64,000 nt of DNA from the NCBI RefSeq assembly GCF_002554795.1, contig NZ_PDEQ01000004.1, forward strand, positions 1-64,000. The letters run 5' to 3'. This stretch comes from Longibacter salinarum. Lineage in GTDB: Bacteria > Bacteroidota > Rhodothermia > Rhodothermales > Salinibacteraceae. The first letter of the stretch is position 1; every line of letters begins with the position of its first letter. Of the stretch, positions 62,502-64,000 are shown in pieces. The position numbers were made by a program, and so were the translations under genes. Under the pieces are notes generated by a model. That model did not search any database. It was given only the letters and a program-made list of their open reading frames with translations, and was not told the DNA's origin.

Positions 62502-64000
62502 TCATTTCGACGCCGAGTGAACATCCCACTCCCCCAGAAGCCACGTGTGCGGATCGACCGTGACGTCCGACACAGGCGCTGGCACATCGACCGTGAACGT
62601 TTCCTTCCGTTTCGTGATGTCGAGCGTGGCGAGATCTTCGGTATCGCCAATAGCAAGACCGATCTCGAGCGGCACGTCGAAGACGGGGGACCTCTGAACC
62701 TGCTCGACCGTCAACTCGACCGCTTCGTTCTGATCGCTGTAGTGCCACTCGATGTCAAGAATCGGGTATCCGGCACGCCGGGTCCACTGCTCGAAAAAGA
62801 TGTCCAGGCTCTTCCCAGAGACATCCTCCGCCGCCGACTGAAAATCTGCCGTGGTTGCATTGCCAGACTTTTTTCTCTCGTAAAATGTCTGCAGCGTCGA
62901 CCAGAAGGCCTTGTCGCCAAGTTCGAAGCGGAGCATGTGCAGGACCCAGGCGCCCTTCAGATACGGATTGGATGTGAGCAATTGCGCGGGATCCGTATAC
63001 GTCGTGTCAACCAACGGCTCGTCTGGGTTCTGACGCTGAAACGCCAGTGCCTGATTTCGGGCTGACGCCATCGACTCCCGCATCTCCTGAGCTCCTTCCG
63101 CATATTCGAGATACAGTTTCTCAAGGTACGTTGCGAAGCCTTCGCTGAGCCAGAGGTGCGGCCAATCTGCCTCTGTTACCGTGTTACCAAACCACTGGTG
63201 CGCGATCTCGTGGGCGACGAGACCCGTCGACGGCTCACCGTCTGCCATAGCACTTTCACTGTAGAAGATCGCGCTCGCGTTTTCCATTCCCCCGTAGCGT
63301 GTCGTCGACTGCACGTTGGCCAGCTTGGCAAACGGGTACGGCGCGATATTCCCCTCGAAGAACCGCACGATGCGAGGAGCGACCTGCAGATCTCGCATGG
63401 CCGGCCCGCGGTCTTCTGGATATACCCAGCTCTGCATCGGGATGTCGCCCTGAACGCCGAGCGAGTCGACGACGAATTCCGCCGCCCCGAAGACCATCAC
63501 CTTCGTCGGTAGAGTTGCTTCGGTACGATAGCGGGTCACGCGGCGATCGCCATGGTCCGTCTGTCCGAGTCGTTCGCCATTCGCCACAACATCGTAGCGA
63601 GACGGAGCATCGACCGTCCAGGCCACCGTCGCCTTGTCCGACGGGTGATCGACAACCGGTACGTAATGCCGAGCACGATTGGGCCAGTTGTCACCGAAGA
63701 AGGTTCTATCGCCGTGGCGATTGCTTCCAATGATGAGACCATCGGCTGGTGTGCCCGAATAACGTATCGTAAATGTGCGCTCCTCACCCTCTTTCAGCTG
63801 GCCCTCTGGCTCGATGACCACATGATCGTTCACCTGTCGAAATGAGACGGAGCGGCCTTCCTCCTCCACTGCCGTGACGGTCATCCCGGTTTCCTTTACA
63901 TTGTCGGTCTGTGGATCATCGAGATCCAGACGGATCGCCGTTAGCGTATCGGTCGTGAGGCGGAGTCGAACGGTCGCCTCGCCAGTGATTTCGTCGCTAC
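62502..64000 (-). CDS. M1 family aminopeptidase, C-terminal part (runs off the right edge)
   Basis: The open frame enters from the right edge, so the N-terminus is missing; about 499 residues are visible. Family motifs: substrate-binding YGGMENASAIFY, zinc site HEIAHQWFGNTVTEADWPHLWLSEGFATY (read as HEIAHQWFG and LWLSEGFATYLE), giving HExxH plus the distal Glu, and a late catalytic Tyr region. The C-terminal extension after about residue 290 of the fragment is a short M1 C-domain (DVSGKSLDIFFEQWTRRAGYP), typical of the short bacterial M1 enzymes without ERAP-like helical domain. A signal peptide cannot be checked. It removes N-terminal amino acids. Confidence 0.92.
   Translation of the reverse strand, partial: SDEITGEATVRLRLTTDTLTAIRLDLDDPQTDNVKETGMTVTAVEEEGRSVSFRQVNDHVVIEPEGQLKEGEERTFTIRYSGTPADGLIIGSNRHGDRTFFGDNWPNRARHYVPVVDHPSDKATVAWTVDAPSRYDVVANGERLGQTDHGDRRVTRYRTEATLPTKVMVFGAAEFVVDSLGVQGDIPMQSWVYPEDRGPAMRDLQVAPRIVRFFEGNIAPYPFAKLANVQSTTRYGGMENASAIFYSESAMADGEPSTGLVAHEIAHQWFGNTVTEADWPHLWLSEGFATYLEKLYLEYAEGAQEMRESMASARNQALAFQRQNPDEPLVDTTYTDPAQLLTSNPYLKGAWVLHMLRFELGDKAFWSTLQTFYERKKSGNATTADFQSAAEDVSGKSLDIFFEQWTRRAGYPILDIEWHYSDQNEAVELTVEQVQRSPVFDVPLEIGLAIGDTEDLATLDITKRKETFTVDVPAPVSDVTVDPHTWLLGEWDVHSASK

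Noticed and set aside
1-64000. CRISPR array, prophage, defence island, rRNA operon
   Set aside because: No regularly spaced 24-40 bp repeats, no phage structural or lysis genes, no recognisable defence nucleases and no rRNA sequence were seen.

Overview
The window looks like a chromosomal segment of a moderately GC-rich member of the Bacteroidota, most likely a Rhodothermia/Salinibacter-like halophile. Supporting signs are a SusC/SusD pair, a C-terminal T9SS-type sorting region, a GWxTD-domain protein, mostly acidic predicted proteins, almost no Shine-Dalgarno sequences before genes, and a YpdA-type bacillithiol disulfide reductase. The phylum call is firm; the genus is not determined from this sequence.

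Layout. 1-180: tail of an IS5-family transposase with its terminal repeat, then a TTTCACAC octamer array. 181-2691: membrane-anchored MurF-like ligase and an alpha/beta hydrolase (minus). 2692-3672: gene-free stretch dense in hairpins, directly upstream of rho. 3673-10515: rho, radC, aroK (minus), truA, a small membrane protein, arginine deiminase, tadA and a DUF411 protein, with a MITE at 9737-9932. 11136-17081: GAF histidine kinase, membrane protein with an acidic tail, ypdA, serA. 17286-21295 (minus): engB, sucD, gatA, tatA. 21653-25716 (plus): add, aroA, secreted amidohydrolase. 25798-33679 (minus): MGMT-like protein, GWxTD protein, fasciclin lipoprotein, SusD, SusC. 34856-37114: murB, a second MITE, ADP-ribosylglycohydrolase. 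37267-40474: cytochrome c maturation cluster ccmB-ccmC-ccmD-like-ccmE plus a DUF1499 protein. 40604-49988 (minus): orphan integrase SAM-like domain, frameshifted T9SS protein, mgtE, rsmA, VWA protein, DUF1684 lipoprotein, TPR protein, bioY. 50296-54395 (plus): ABC ATPase and permease with hisE-hisG between them. 54531-64000: barrel-SppA fusion, NUDIX hydrolase, M28 peptidase, NTF2-like protein, FG-GAP protein, small membrane protein and a truncated M1 aminopeptidase.

Most content is housekeeping: envelope synthesis (murF, murB), amino acid and aromatic biosynthesis (serA, aroK, aroA, hisE, hisG), translation and tRNA modification (gatA, truA, tadA, rsmA), cytochrome c maturation, and secreted peptidases. 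Many 3' ends carry clear intrinsic terminators although rho is present.

No defence island, CRISPR array, prophage or biosynthetic cluster is visible. The most unusual signals are: (i) the hairpin array and mutually exclusive stems upstream of rho; (ii) a MITE family whose 12-bp end is identical to the sequence abutting the IS5 transposase stop codon; (iii) heptad GTTCANN arrays placed right after stop codons, one pair inverted around an odd insert that splits the ccm cluster; (iv) an outer-membrane-barrel-like N-terminus fused to a tandem S49 peptidase; (v) a CxxxY-type CcmE; and (vi) a stand-alone integrase core-binding domain.
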